Shown here piece by piece: positions 25,935 to 32,381 of a DNA stretch of 50,633 nucleotides. Origin of the DNA: an uncultured Pelosinus sp. (GTDB lineage Bacteria; Bacillota; Negativicutes; UMGS1260); contig URQW01000015.1 of the NCBI GenBank assembly GCA_900550105.1, positions 1-50,633 on the forward strand, read 5' to 3'. The notes below the pieces were generated by a model, which saw only the letters and a list, made by a program, of their open reading frames with translations, made no database searches and had not been told where the DNA came from. A program made the translations under genes and the position numbers. The stretch's first letter is position 1, and each line of letters starts with the position of its first letter.

Positions 25935-25990
25935 ATACGAATCGAAAAAAAAATAACCGGAACATCCGGCTATTTTTTTTCGATTCGTAT
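25935..25990 (-). terminator. Terminator of kor operon inside a long palindrome
   Basis: Left arm from 25935 (ATACGAATCG then an A-run) and right arm to 25990 (T-run then CGATTCGTAT) are complementary over about 26 bp with a one-base bulge and a mismatch near the CCGGA/TCCGG tip. The right part is the end of korD including its stop. On the minus strand the T-run after the CCGG stem makes a good terminator. Confidence 0.82.
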
Positions 25991-26239
25991 GGCACAATCA
26001 GGACAAACCATTTGACACATACCGCAAACAATACAGCCTTCAATCCGCGGTTCTACGCGAGGCGTCCCATAGACCCCCACTTCCTTTGACCATTCAATGA
26101 CTTTCGTGGGACATTTTTGTATACACAAACCACACCCCTTGCATAAACCAGGAAATCCAAGCCAAATTCCCCGCGGGTTATCGTAGCGAACTGACTTCCA
26201 TTGTATCTTTCTTGTAGCGGCGTCCGCCTCTTTAGCCAT
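25970..26239 (-). CDS. korD: 2-oxoacid:ferredoxin oxidoreductase delta subunit (2[4Fe-4S] ferredoxin)
   Basis: 89 residues from the ATG at 26239, which has a GGAGG site; a longer frame starts inside korC. Two ferredoxin motifs, CKGCGLCIQKCP and CIVCGMCQMVCP, hold two [4Fe-4S] clusters that would pass electrons from the TPP-dependent core to ferredoxin. It overlaps korC by 8 bp. The gene order is korA-B-C-D with the ferredoxin last; it is more often first. The 3' end forms part of a long palindrome. Confidence 0.92.
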   Translation of the reverse strand: MAKEADAATRKIQWKSVRYDNPRGIWLGFPGLCKGCGLCIQKCPTKVIEWSKEVGVYGTPRVEPRIEGCIVCGMCQMVCPDCAIRIEKK

Positions 26240-26975
26240 TTTTGCCTCCTTCCACCAGCGCAGCAAACATTTCATAGCCTTTAGCTAGAGCTTGTTCATT
26301 CAATTCCCGCAGCTTAGGATCCTTCTGAAATTTATGGCCGAGTTTTTCTTCCAACGCTCGTTGAACAGCTTCTAAAGGCATAATAGAAGTCGCCGCAAGT
26401 AGCGTTCCTAAAATCATAATATTAAAAACACGAGGATGCAGTTCATTCTTGGCCGTATCATTAGCAGCAATGGCAATCACTCGTCCTACCTTGCGAGGAA
26501 TTTTTCTTTCCTTATTCTCCGCGTTCTCTGCTTCATGAAAGTAAAAACAGCTTCGATTATCGCCTAAATCTTCTGCTGCCGTTTTAATCTCGGCTTGATC
26601 GGTCGGACAAGGTGGCGTGCTCTCAAAATACTGCAAACCAATGATCTCATCATTAACTTGCGCTGGCTCAATCAGCGAATTGTCATAAATATACAGAGTT
26701 TCTTCTCCGGCATAATGGCGTGTCCTAGCTATCGCTCTGGCGCTTAAGGCGATCAAAATATCAGCCGTCTCAAATTTAGGAGCGCCAATTTTCTCATCTG
26801 CTTCGGTAATTTGCAAGTAGGCCATAGAAATGCCACCACGTTGCTCAACACCAAAGTTAGGTATATATAAAGCTTCTTTACCTTCGCGATTTGCTGCTTC
26901 GGCAACGATTTCCGCAATAGATTGAATTCCTTGCCCGCCTTCGCCAGCAAGCAAAATTTTAAGGATTTTGTGCAT
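26232..26975 (-). CDS. korC: 2-oxoacid:ferredoxin oxidoreductase gamma subunit, with insertion
   Basis: 247 residues against about 180 for usual KorC. The N-terminal LLAGEGGQGIQSIAEIVAEA and EQRGGISMAYLQI, and the C-terminal RVFNIMILGTLLA, are the standard gamma-subunit marks. Between them about 50 extra residues (about 107-155, including PPCPTDQAEIKTAAEDLGD and HEAENAENKERK) are not in the normal fold. It overlaps korB by 17 bp and korD by 8 bp, so the operon is intact and the insertion is unlikely to have broken the gene. Confidence 0.88.
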   Translation of the reverse strand: MHKILKILLAGEGGQGIQSIAEIVAEAANREGKEALYIPNFGVEQRGGISMAYLQITEADEKIGAPKFETADILIALSARAIARTRHYAGEETLYIYDNSLIEPAQVNDEIIGLQYFESTPPCPTDQAEIKTAAEDLGDNRSCFYFHEAENAENKERKIPRKVGRVIAIAANDTAKNELHPRVFNIMILGTLLAATSIMPLEAVQRALEEKLGHKFQKDPKLRELNEQALAKGYEMFAALVEGGKNG

Positions 26976-27747
26976 GCTCTTCCCCCTTTGCTTCCGGCAA
27001 TTTCAATTCGCCCACCTTAAAATAGGCTGTCATATCTTTTTCAACAAATCGCCAGGTTTGTTCGGCATTGGTTTTCCAATTTGTCGGACAGGATGACAGA
27101 GCCTCAATAAAAGAAATACCGCGACCAGCCATTTGATTTTCTAACCCCTTGCGGATAAATTTAGTTAACTGCTTAATATTAGAAATTGTACCTCTAGCTA
27201 CATAAGCGCCTTCTTGACTAATAGCTGCTACCATTTCCGGTCCCAAAAGCGGCGGCCCCGCTTCTTCTACCTTTTTGCCATAGGGACTCGTTTCCGTTAC
27301 CTGCCCTGGCAAAGTCGTCGGCGCCATCTGTCCTCCGGTCATAGCGTAATTCACATTGTTAACAAGAACAATCGTAATTTTTTCGTTACGTAAAACAGCA
27401 TTTACTAAATGCTGACTGCCAATGGCGTAGCCACCGCCATCACCCATATAAGCCACGCCCACTAGATCTGGCCTAACCCGCTTAGCACCGGCAATAAAAG
27501 GAGTTGTTCGACCGTGATGGGTCTGTACGCAGTCGGCCTGAAAGAAATTCCAGCTAAGCAGGGAACAGCCAATATCACAGCCATAAAGCAGCTTATCTAC
27601 AATGCCCAGTTCGTCAATTGCTTGTCCTAAGCATTTTAAAACAATCCCATGACCACAGCCAGGACAAAAACTATGAGGTTTAGAAGTTTCCAGCCAAGAA
27701 GCAGGGAAAGCAGGCTGAAAAATCTGGTCTTCAATTAATTCCTGCAT
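26959..27747 (-). CDS. korB: 2-oxoacid:ferredoxin oxidoreductase beta subunit (TPP-binding)
   Basis: 262 residues. FCPGCGHGIVLKCLGQAID, GCDIGCS, VQTHHGRTTPFIAGAK, YMGDGGGYAIGSQHLVNA and NNVNYAMTGGQMAPTT are the TPP/Mg-binding motifs of the beta subunit (GDGGG...NN). With korA it converts a 2-oxoacid such as 2-oxoglutarate and CoA to the acyl-CoA with reduced ferredoxin. The ATG at 27747 has an AGGGTGA site. It lies 12 bp after korA. Confidence 0.95.
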   Translation of the reverse strand: MQELIEDQIFQPAFPASWLETSKPHSFCPGCGHGIVLKCLGQAIDELGIVDKLLYGCDIGCSLLSWNFFQADCVQTHHGRTTPFIAGAKRVRPDLVGVAYMGDGGGYAIGSQHLVNAVLRNEKITIVLVNNVNYAMTGGQMAPTTLPGQVTETSPYGKKVEEAGPPLLGPEMVAAISQEGAYVARGTISNIKQLTKFIRKGLENQMAGRGISFIEALSSCPTNWKTNAEQTWRFVEKDMTAYFKVGELKLPEAKGEEHAQNP

Positions 27748-27759
27748 GGACTCACCCTT

Positions 27760-28833
27760 TCATATTTCAAGTTTTGCCGTTTCCCGGTAAACCTCTTCCG
27801 TCGTAATACCAAGACCGGGGCGAAACACTTTAGTAATTGGCACATTTAGACCATAAAGCGCTTCTGTTACCATCCGATAAAACTGTCCTTCGGCCGATTC
27901 GAATAGCAAGAGGTGTTTCGCTTTTTGAACAGCTTGCCGCATTTGCTCAGCGGGAAAAGGTCGTAAGGTAATGGGCCGAAAAAAGCCAATTTTCCGCCCC
28001 TCTTGTTGCAGAATTTTAGCGGCGGCCCGACAGGATCGACTTACAATTCCATGGCTTACAAGTATAACATCGGCCTTGTCACAATTCTCCTCTTCCCATT
28101 CCACGATTTGTGGCGTCATTTTTTGATAGGCGCTAAGATGCTCTTGCAAAACCTCATAGAGTTCTTCTTCCGTATTGTAGGTATTACGATAATGTTCATA
28201 GTCTGACGCCGCGTCCTTCCCCACTAAGGGATAAGGCTTTACAAGTTCCATTCCCGCCTCAGTTGGATCATACACCGTAAGGGATTCGCGCATTTTCCCC
28301 TGGTAGCCGTCACCAAGAACATAGGCGGGAAAGCGATATTGCCAAGCTCGGTTAAAAGCTTTAATGGTATAATCAAACAATTCTTGATGACTCGCTGTCG
28401 AATAAACAATTCGAAGACCCTCACCATTGCCGCCGAAAGCAGTCAGAGTCGTCTCCTGTTGACCATAAATAACAGTTGCCGTAGAGGGGCCGCCGCGCTG
28501 CTGAATTACAAACACAGCAGGAATACGCATCATCTCAGCCATAGCCATCGGTTCCTGCATTAATACGTTTCCTGGTCCAGCTGTACTCGTAAAAGCTTTT
28601 TTTCCTGTCATTACAGCGCCAAGCGTGTAATAGCCTGCTGAAAGCTCATCTTCTGTCTGCAAAAAAAGTTTATTAAAATCAGGCGCATACTTTGTCCAAT
28701 ACTGCATGACCTCTGTTTGCGGTGTAATAGGGTAGCCGAACAAGGCATCGGCTTTCGCCGCCAGCGCCGCCAAGGCGATTGCCTGATTGCCAGTAATAAA
28801 GCGACGCCCTTTTTCCAATGTTTCTTTAGGCAT
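27760..28833 (-). CDS. korA: 2-oxoacid:ferredoxin oxidoreductase alpha subunit
   Basis: 357 residues. GNQAIALAALAAKADALFGYPITPQTEVM, TEDELSAGYYTLGAVMTGKKAFTSTAGPG and QRGGPSTAT are marks of the alpha subunit (the pyrimidine-binding and CoA-side domains). LRPFP and FESAEGQF lie in the C-terminal domain. The set korABCD suggests 2-oxoglutarate:ferredoxin oxidoreductase, though the substrate cannot be settled by reading alone; branched-chain 2-oxoacids are possible. The ATG at 28833 has an AGGAGG site. Confidence 0.93.
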   Translation of the reverse strand: MPKETLEKGRRFITGNQAIALAALAAKADALFGYPITPQTEVMQYWTKYAPDFNKLFLQTEDELSAGYYTLGAVMTGKKAFTSTAGPGNVLMQEPMAMAEMMRIPAVFVIQQRGGPSTATVIYGQQETTLTAFGGNGEGLRIVYSTASHQELFDYTIKAFNRAWQYRFPAYVLGDGYQGKMRESLTVYDPTEAGMELVKPYPLVGKDAASDYEHYRNTYNTEEELYEVLQEHLSAYQKMTPQIVEWEEENCDKADVILVSHGIVSRSCRAAAKILQQEGRKIGFFRPITLRPFPAEQMRQAVQKAKHLLLFESAEGQFYRMVTEALYGLNVPITKVFRPGLGITTEEVYRETAKLEI

Positions 28834-28963
28834 ATCATCCCTCCTATGAACTCCTTACATAGATAGCTTTGACCAATCTCTTAAGTCTATTCATAAGATA
28901 TAAAAAATCCCCAGCCGCCAACCTTTCAAGCTCCTGACTGAAACACTACACCGCAACAATAAA

Positions 28964-29000
28964 ACAAGCCGGAAAATCCGTTACTGGATTTCCGGCTTGT
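28964..29000 (-). terminator. Terminator of the GGDEF gene
   Basis: A stem of about 14 bp (ACAAGCCGGAAA at 28964 onward with TTTCCGGCTTGT to 29000) followed on the minus strand by TTTTATTG. Confidence 0.82.
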
Positions 29001-29027
29001 ATATTTCAATTCGATTTAAAAATTTTT

Positions 29028-29996
29028 CTACTTTACATAAGAAAGATAGGTTCTACCGCCAGATCGCTTAGCTGCATACATAGCATGATCCGCATAAGCA
29101 ATCAAATCAGCCGCACCTTCGGCGTCATCAGGAAAAAAACTTAGACCAATGCTGATCCCAATTTCTACTTGACTGTCTTCTCGTGTGATCGGCTCTAAAC
29201 AATAATTTAGCAGTCTATTCGCAATACTATACGCTTCCTCACGTTCAGACAGGTCAGACAGAATGGCAACAAATTCATCGCCAGCTAAGCGCGCGGCAAA
29301 ATCCTTCGCTCTCAGAGTACGACGAAACCGCTCCGCCAGAACCTGTAATAAAAAATCACCGGTATTGTGACCAAAGCGATCATTTACTTGCTTAAAATCA
29401 TCAATATCCATAAACAGCACCGCAAAGAAACGTTTATATTTTGTTCCTTCGCCTACGGCTCGCTCCAGCATTGCTTCAAAAAAGCGACGATTTGGCAGGT
29501 TAGTTAGCGAATCATAAAAAGCATATTGATACATAAGCTTTTCATTTTTACGTCGTTCGCTAATATCACGCGTAACGCCAATAAATCCCTTGGAGCGTTT
29601 TTGCGAATCCAAAAGCGGATTGACTGTCACTTCCAGCCAAAGCGTATACCCTGCCTTATGATAAGCTTCTACTGTATAAATAAAACTTTGCTTATTTCGC
29701 TCTTCAAGGGGCAAAGCTTTACGCTCTTCATATTTTTTCTGCACTTTTCTCACCGAATCGGCTGTAAGAAGAGTAAATAAAGAACGTCCAATTAATTCCT
29801 CCGTCTGATAACCAAAAACAGGCTGAACCGCAGGGGATACGTAAACAAATCGAAAAGCTTCATCAAGCTGCCAAATCACATCCAGGGAATTTTCCGCTAA
29901 AAAGCGATACATCTGTTCGCTTTTCCCTAATTCCTCATTGATTTTTGTTAGCTTGTTACAGCGTCTCTGTAATTTTATGATTTCAATGGATTTCAT
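29028..29996 (-). CDS. PAS-GGDEF diguanylate cyclase
   Basis: 322 residues: a short N-terminal helix, a PAS domain (about 28-145; FRFVYVSPAVQPVFGYQTEELIG), the linker VTRDISERRK, and a GGDEF domain (about 155-320; DSLTNLPNRRFFE, MDIDDFKQVNDRFGH). The active-site motif is AGDEF (238-242), a variant found in active cyclases, and the product-inhibition I-site RAKD is at 229-232, five residues before it. It would make cyclic di-GMP, the counterpart of the HD-GYP enzymes at 16692-20337. No membrane segment, so cytoplasmic. The ATG has an AGGAGGA site. Confidence 0.93.
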   Translation of the reverse strand: MKSIEIIKLQRRCNKLTKINEELGKSEQMYRFLAENSLDVIWQLDEAFRFVYVSPAVQPVFGYQTEELIGRSLFTLLTADSVRKVQKKYEERKALPLEERNKQSFIYTVEAYHKAGYTLWLEVTVNPLLDSQKRSKGFIGVTRDISERRKNEKLMYQYAFYDSLTNLPNRRFFEAMLERAVGEGTKYKRFFAVLFMDIDDFKQVNDRFGHNTGDFLLQVLAERFRRTLRAKDFAARLAGDEFVAILSDLSEREEAYSIANRLLNYCLEPITREDSQVEIGISIGLSFFPDDAEGAADLIAYADHAMYAAKRSGGRTYLSYVK

Positions 29997-30149
29997 GGTT
30001 TTCCTCCTACAACCTTGTTCCTGCTCTATCTATTAAAGATTCTCTATGATTTTCCATTATATTTTTTTCGAACCTTTTCGACAGTTTCCTGCTATTTTAT
30101 ATCTTTTAAAAAACTTTCTATTTTGTCAGAGTAATAACAGCGCTGTTCA

Positions 30150-30178
30150 TTGCGATTCTTGCCATCTTATGCTACAAT
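30150..30178 (+). promoter_or_regulatory. Probable promoter of the thiW-thiM operon
   Basis: TTGCGA at 30150-30155 and TACAAT at 30173-30178 are 17 bp apart. Transcription would start about 30185, just before the TPP aptamer. From 29997 to 30149 I see no gene or strong element. Confidence 0.72.
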
Positions 30179-30189
30179 AAATGAAAATA

Positions 30190-30285
30190 AATAGAGTAGG
30201 GGAGCTTGTAGTGCAGGCTGAGAAAAAGTAATCAAACTTTGACCCTTAAACCTGATTTGGATAATGCCAACGTAGGAAAAGTTTC
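30190..30285 (+). promoter_or_regulatory. TPP riboswitch (THI element)
   Basis: The conserved parts of the thiamin-pyrophosphate aptamer follow in order: GGGGAGC (30199 on), CTGAGA (30218-30223, the pyrimidine-sensing J3/2), GACCCTT (30241), CCTGATTTGG (30251-30260) and GCCAACGTAGGA (30266-30277, the pyrophosphate-sensing P4/P5 arm). An intrinsic terminator follows directly, so binding of TPP should stop transcription of thiW-thiM. The structure is that of Rfam family RF00059 by eye. Confidence 0.95.
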
Positions 30286-30293
30286 GCTTGTAC

Positions 30294-30327
30294 AAACAGG
30301 GTAACCGCTTCGGTCTATCCTGTTTTT
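30294..30327 (+). terminator. Riboswitch terminator
   Basis: AAACAGG at 30294-30300 pairs with CCTGTTT at 30319-30325, with an inner ACCG/CGGT stem, and is followed by TTTT. It is the expression platform of the TPP riboswitch. Confidence 0.88.
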
Positions 30328-30387
30328 TGATTTACCGGCAACAAGAAAAGATGACGGAGGAGCGTCCGGCGTCAGAACAAACTGACA

Positions 30388-30477
30388 ACTAAATAGCGAG
30401 GGAGCTTGTGTTTCAAGCTGAGAGGAAGCTTTTAAGCTTCGACCGACCTGCAGCACACCGCAGGAGAGCTATTTAGT
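30388..30477 (+). promoter_or_regulatory. Second, degenerate thiamin-type RNA element (P4/P5 arm lost)
   Basis: A closing stem ACTAAATAGC (30388-30397) with GCTATTTAGT (30468-30477) encloses a TPP-like 5' half: GGGAGCTTG, a P3 hairpin AGCTTG/CAAGCT (30403-30419), CTGAGA (30418-30423), an accessory hairpin GAAGCT/AGCTTC (30425-30440) and GACC. The 3' half that should read CCTGATCTGG...CCAGCGTAGG is replaced by a short hairpin CCTGC (30447-30451) / GCAGG (30460-30464). It aligns well with the canonical element 200 bp upstream, so a diverged duplicate is likely. The known HMP-PP (thiS-motif) class is an alternative. Ligand unknown. Confidence 0.7.
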
Positions 30478-30502
30478 GTATCAGTATATCCTTTTTTAAG
30501 AA

Positions 30503-30541
30503 CTCTCCTGAGCGAGTCGCTGCCGACCAAACTCAAGGAGG
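30503..30541 (+). promoter_or_regulatory. Possible Shine-Dalgarno sequestering hairpin of thiW
   Basis: CTCCTGAG at 30505-30512 can pair with CTCAAGGAG at 30532-30540, with one bulged A, hiding the thiW ribosome site. The overlapping CTCTCCTG (30503-30510) can instead pair perfectly with CAGGAGAG (30461-30468) of the degenerate aptamer, which would free the site. These are mutually exclusive pairings typical of a translational switch. Confidence 0.55.
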
Positions 30542-30548
30542 TTTTTTT

Positions 30549-31082
30549 ATGCAAAAAAATTCAAAAGTACTAAAATTAGTTATGCTATCGATGCTAGTCG
30601 CGCTTGGTGTAGTCATTTCTCCCATTTTACGCATTGAAGGCATGTGTCCTATGGCGCATTTTATCAATATTGTTTGCGCTGTTTTGCTAGGTCCATGGTA
30701 TGCGCTGCTCTGCGCAACGCTCATCGGTGTCATTCGCATGATGTTTATGGGCATCCCGCCGCTTGCTCTGACAGGTGCGGTCTTTGGCGCTTTCTTATCA
30801 GGAGTTTTCTATCGCGTATCAAAAGGCAATCTTTTCGGCGCCGTAGCGGGCGAAGTCATTGGCACAGGCATTATCGGTGCAATCGTATCCTATCCGGTTA
30901 TGGCTTTTATCTATGGCAAAACTGGCCTTACTTGGCTCTTCTATGTACCGCTTTTTCTGTGCGGCACTTTAATCGGCGGAACAATCGCCTATTTCTTCTT
31001 AAATTCACTGAAACGATCTGGTATGCTAGTAAATTTCCAACGCAACTTAGGAGCGAAAATTTATGATAAAGTCCAGGCTTAA
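30549..31082 (+). CDS. thiW: Thiamin-precursor transporter S component ThiW
   Basis: 177 residues with five to six hydrophobic segments. The N-terminal VMLSMLVALGVVISPILRIEG and CPMAHFINIVCAVLLGP are typical of ThiW, the substrate-binding (S) component of an energy-coupling-factor importer thought to take up hydroxyethylthiazole. The energising ATPases and EcfT are not in the window, as usual for group II ECF carriers. The ATG has an AAGGAGG site. It is placed behind two thiamin-type RNA elements and overlaps thiM by 20 bp, consistent with thiazole salvage. Confidence 0.93.
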   Translation: MQKNSKVLKLVMLSMLVALGVVISPILRIEGMCPMAHFINIVCAVLLGPWYALLCATLIGVIRMMFMGIPPLALTGAVFGAFLSGVFYRVSKGNLFGAVAGEVIGTGIIGAIVSYPVMAFIYGKTGLTWLFYVPLFLCGTLIGGTIAYFFLNSLKRSGMLVNFQRNLGAKIYDKVQA

Positions 31083-31893
31083 TGTAGCTGATTTACTTAC
31101 CATTAGGGAACAAATTCGTCACGAAAAACCATTAATTCACTGTATCACAAATCCTATTTCTATCAATGATTGCGCCAATGCGATCCTCGCCGTAGGCGCT
31201 AAACCGATTATGGCCGAACATCCTTTAGAAGTAGAAGCGATTACAACGCTAGCAGGTTCTTTAGCTGTAAATCTGGGCAACATCACTGATGCGCGTATGG
31301 CATCCATTCCTCTGGCAGGAAAAAAAGCCTTAGCACTACAGCACCCAATTATTATTGACTTAGTTGGCATTGCCTGCAGCAAACTAAGGCTTCAATTTGC
31401 CGAAACTTTCATTACGCAGTGCCGCCCTTCTGTCATAAAAGGCAATATGTCGGAATTAAAAGCTTTAGCAGGCGTAAAGAACACTGCTTTAGGAATTGAT
31501 GTAGGCATTCAAGATCAAATTACCGAAAATACTTTAATTGCAAATGCCGCCATTGTAGCTGGCCTAGCACAAAAAACAACTTCTGTCGTTGTCGCTTCAG
31601 GCGTAATTGATTTACTTTCCGATGGACACCATACCTACGCTGTGAAAAACGGCTGCGAAATGCTGTCCTTAGTGACTGGCACAGGCTGCATGCTAAATGC
31701 TCTCATCGGCACTTTTTTAGCAAGTCAAAATATCCTGGGCAGCGCCTTGCTCGCTACAACGCTCTTAGGCGTCTGCGGCGAAACAGCCATTCAAACGAGT
31801 GGCCCCGGAACTTTTCGTTCCAGCCTGATTGATCAACTTTATACCCTTACCGACGAAACGTTCCAACATAAAGCAAACTATTTTTTAATATAA
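31063..31893 (+). CDS. thiM: Hydroxyethylthiazole kinase ThiM
   Basis: 276 residues of the ribokinase-like fold. KPLIHCITNPISINDCANAIL, MAEHPLEVEAI, LAVNLGNITDARM, SVIKGNMSEL and the catalytic VTGTGCMLNALIG region are ThiM marks. It phosphorylates 4-methyl-5-hydroxyethylthiazole for thiamin synthesis from salvaged thiazole. The ATG at 31063 has a TAGGAGC site inside the end of thiW. No thiE or thiD is present here, so the coupling enzymes are elsewhere. Confidence 0.95.
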   Translation: MIKSRLNVADLLTIREQIRHEKPLIHCITNPISINDCANAILAVGAKPIMAEHPLEVEAITTLAGSLAVNLGNITDARMASIPLAGKKALALQHPIIIDLVGIACSKLRLQFAETFITQCRPSVIKGNMSELKALAGVKNTALGIDVGIQDQITENTLIANAAIVAGLAQKTTSVVVASGVIDLLSDGHHTYAVKNGCEMLSLVTGTGCMLNALIGTFLASQNILGSALLATTLLGVCGETAIQTSGPGTFRSSLIDQLYTLTDETFQHKANYFLI

Positions 31894-31928
31894 TAAAAAA
31901 ACTGCTTTCAGGAATCTCCTAAAAGCAG
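31893..31928 (-). terminator. Terminator of the CheY-like gene at 31970-32353
   Basis: CTGCTTT at 31902-31908 with AAAGCAG at 31922-31928; on the minus strand the stem is followed by TTTTTTTATT (31901-31892). Confidence 0.8.
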
Positions 31929-31936
31929 CGTCACCT

Positions 31937-31976
31937 AAGACTGCCTTGTTCCAGGCAGTCTTACTATTTTTATTTT
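31937..31976 (+). terminator. Terminator of thiW-thiM
   Basis: AAGACTGCCT at 31937-31946 and AGGCAGTCTT at 31953-31962 form a perfect 10-bp stem, with ACTATTTTTATTTT after it on the plus strand. Confidence 0.82.
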
Positions 31977-32353
31977 GCCTCACAAAAACTAGCCTCATTT
32001 AAAACAATGTCTATAGCACTTAAAAGCTTCTCCGCCTGAAGCGGTTTTATAATATAATTCTTAGCCCCTTCCTGCAAAGCCTCAAAGATTACGTGTTTTT
32101 GACCTAAGGCACTTACAACAATGACTTTTGCCAAAGGATCTATTTTCATAATTCCCTTTAATGCCCCGATCCCTCCCAATCCGGGCATCGTTAAATCCAT
32201 TGTAACAATATCCGGGCCGCATCTTGGATATTCTTGTATGGCGTTTTCGCCGTTTACGGCCTCCGCTACTACTTCATGCCCGGCTTTTTCAAAAATCTTT
32301 CGCAGCACTGTACGCATCATTAAAGCATCATCTACAATCATTATTCTTGCCAT
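31970..32353 (-). CDS. Single-domain response regulator (CheY-like)
   Basis: 127 residues, receiver domain only: ARIMIVDDALMMR, the phospho-acceptor Asp in DIVTMDLTMPGLGG, VVSALGQ and YIIKPLQ. The sequence is nearest to the CheY branch. It begins 28 bp after the CheA-like kinase gene on the same strand, which makes it the probable phosphate acceptor of that kinase. ATG at 32353 with an AAGGAG site. Confidence 0.93.
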   Translation of the reverse strand: MARIMIVDDALMMRTVLRKIFEKAGHEVVAEAVNGENAIQEYPRCGPDIVTMDLTMPGLGGIGALKGIMKIDPLAKVIVVSALGQKHVIFEALQEGAKNYIIKPLQAEKLLSAIDIVLNEASFCEAK

Positions 32354-32381
32354 GAGTTTTCTCCTTTATATTATATGTCGT

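Noticed and set aside
30351..30392. 13-codon reading frame (MTEERPASEQTDN) between the two thi RNA elements, ending in the closing stem of the second
   Set aside because: Its ribosome site is weak (AAGAAAAG right before the ATG), no run of regulatory codons is present, and the RNA structures explain the leader better.
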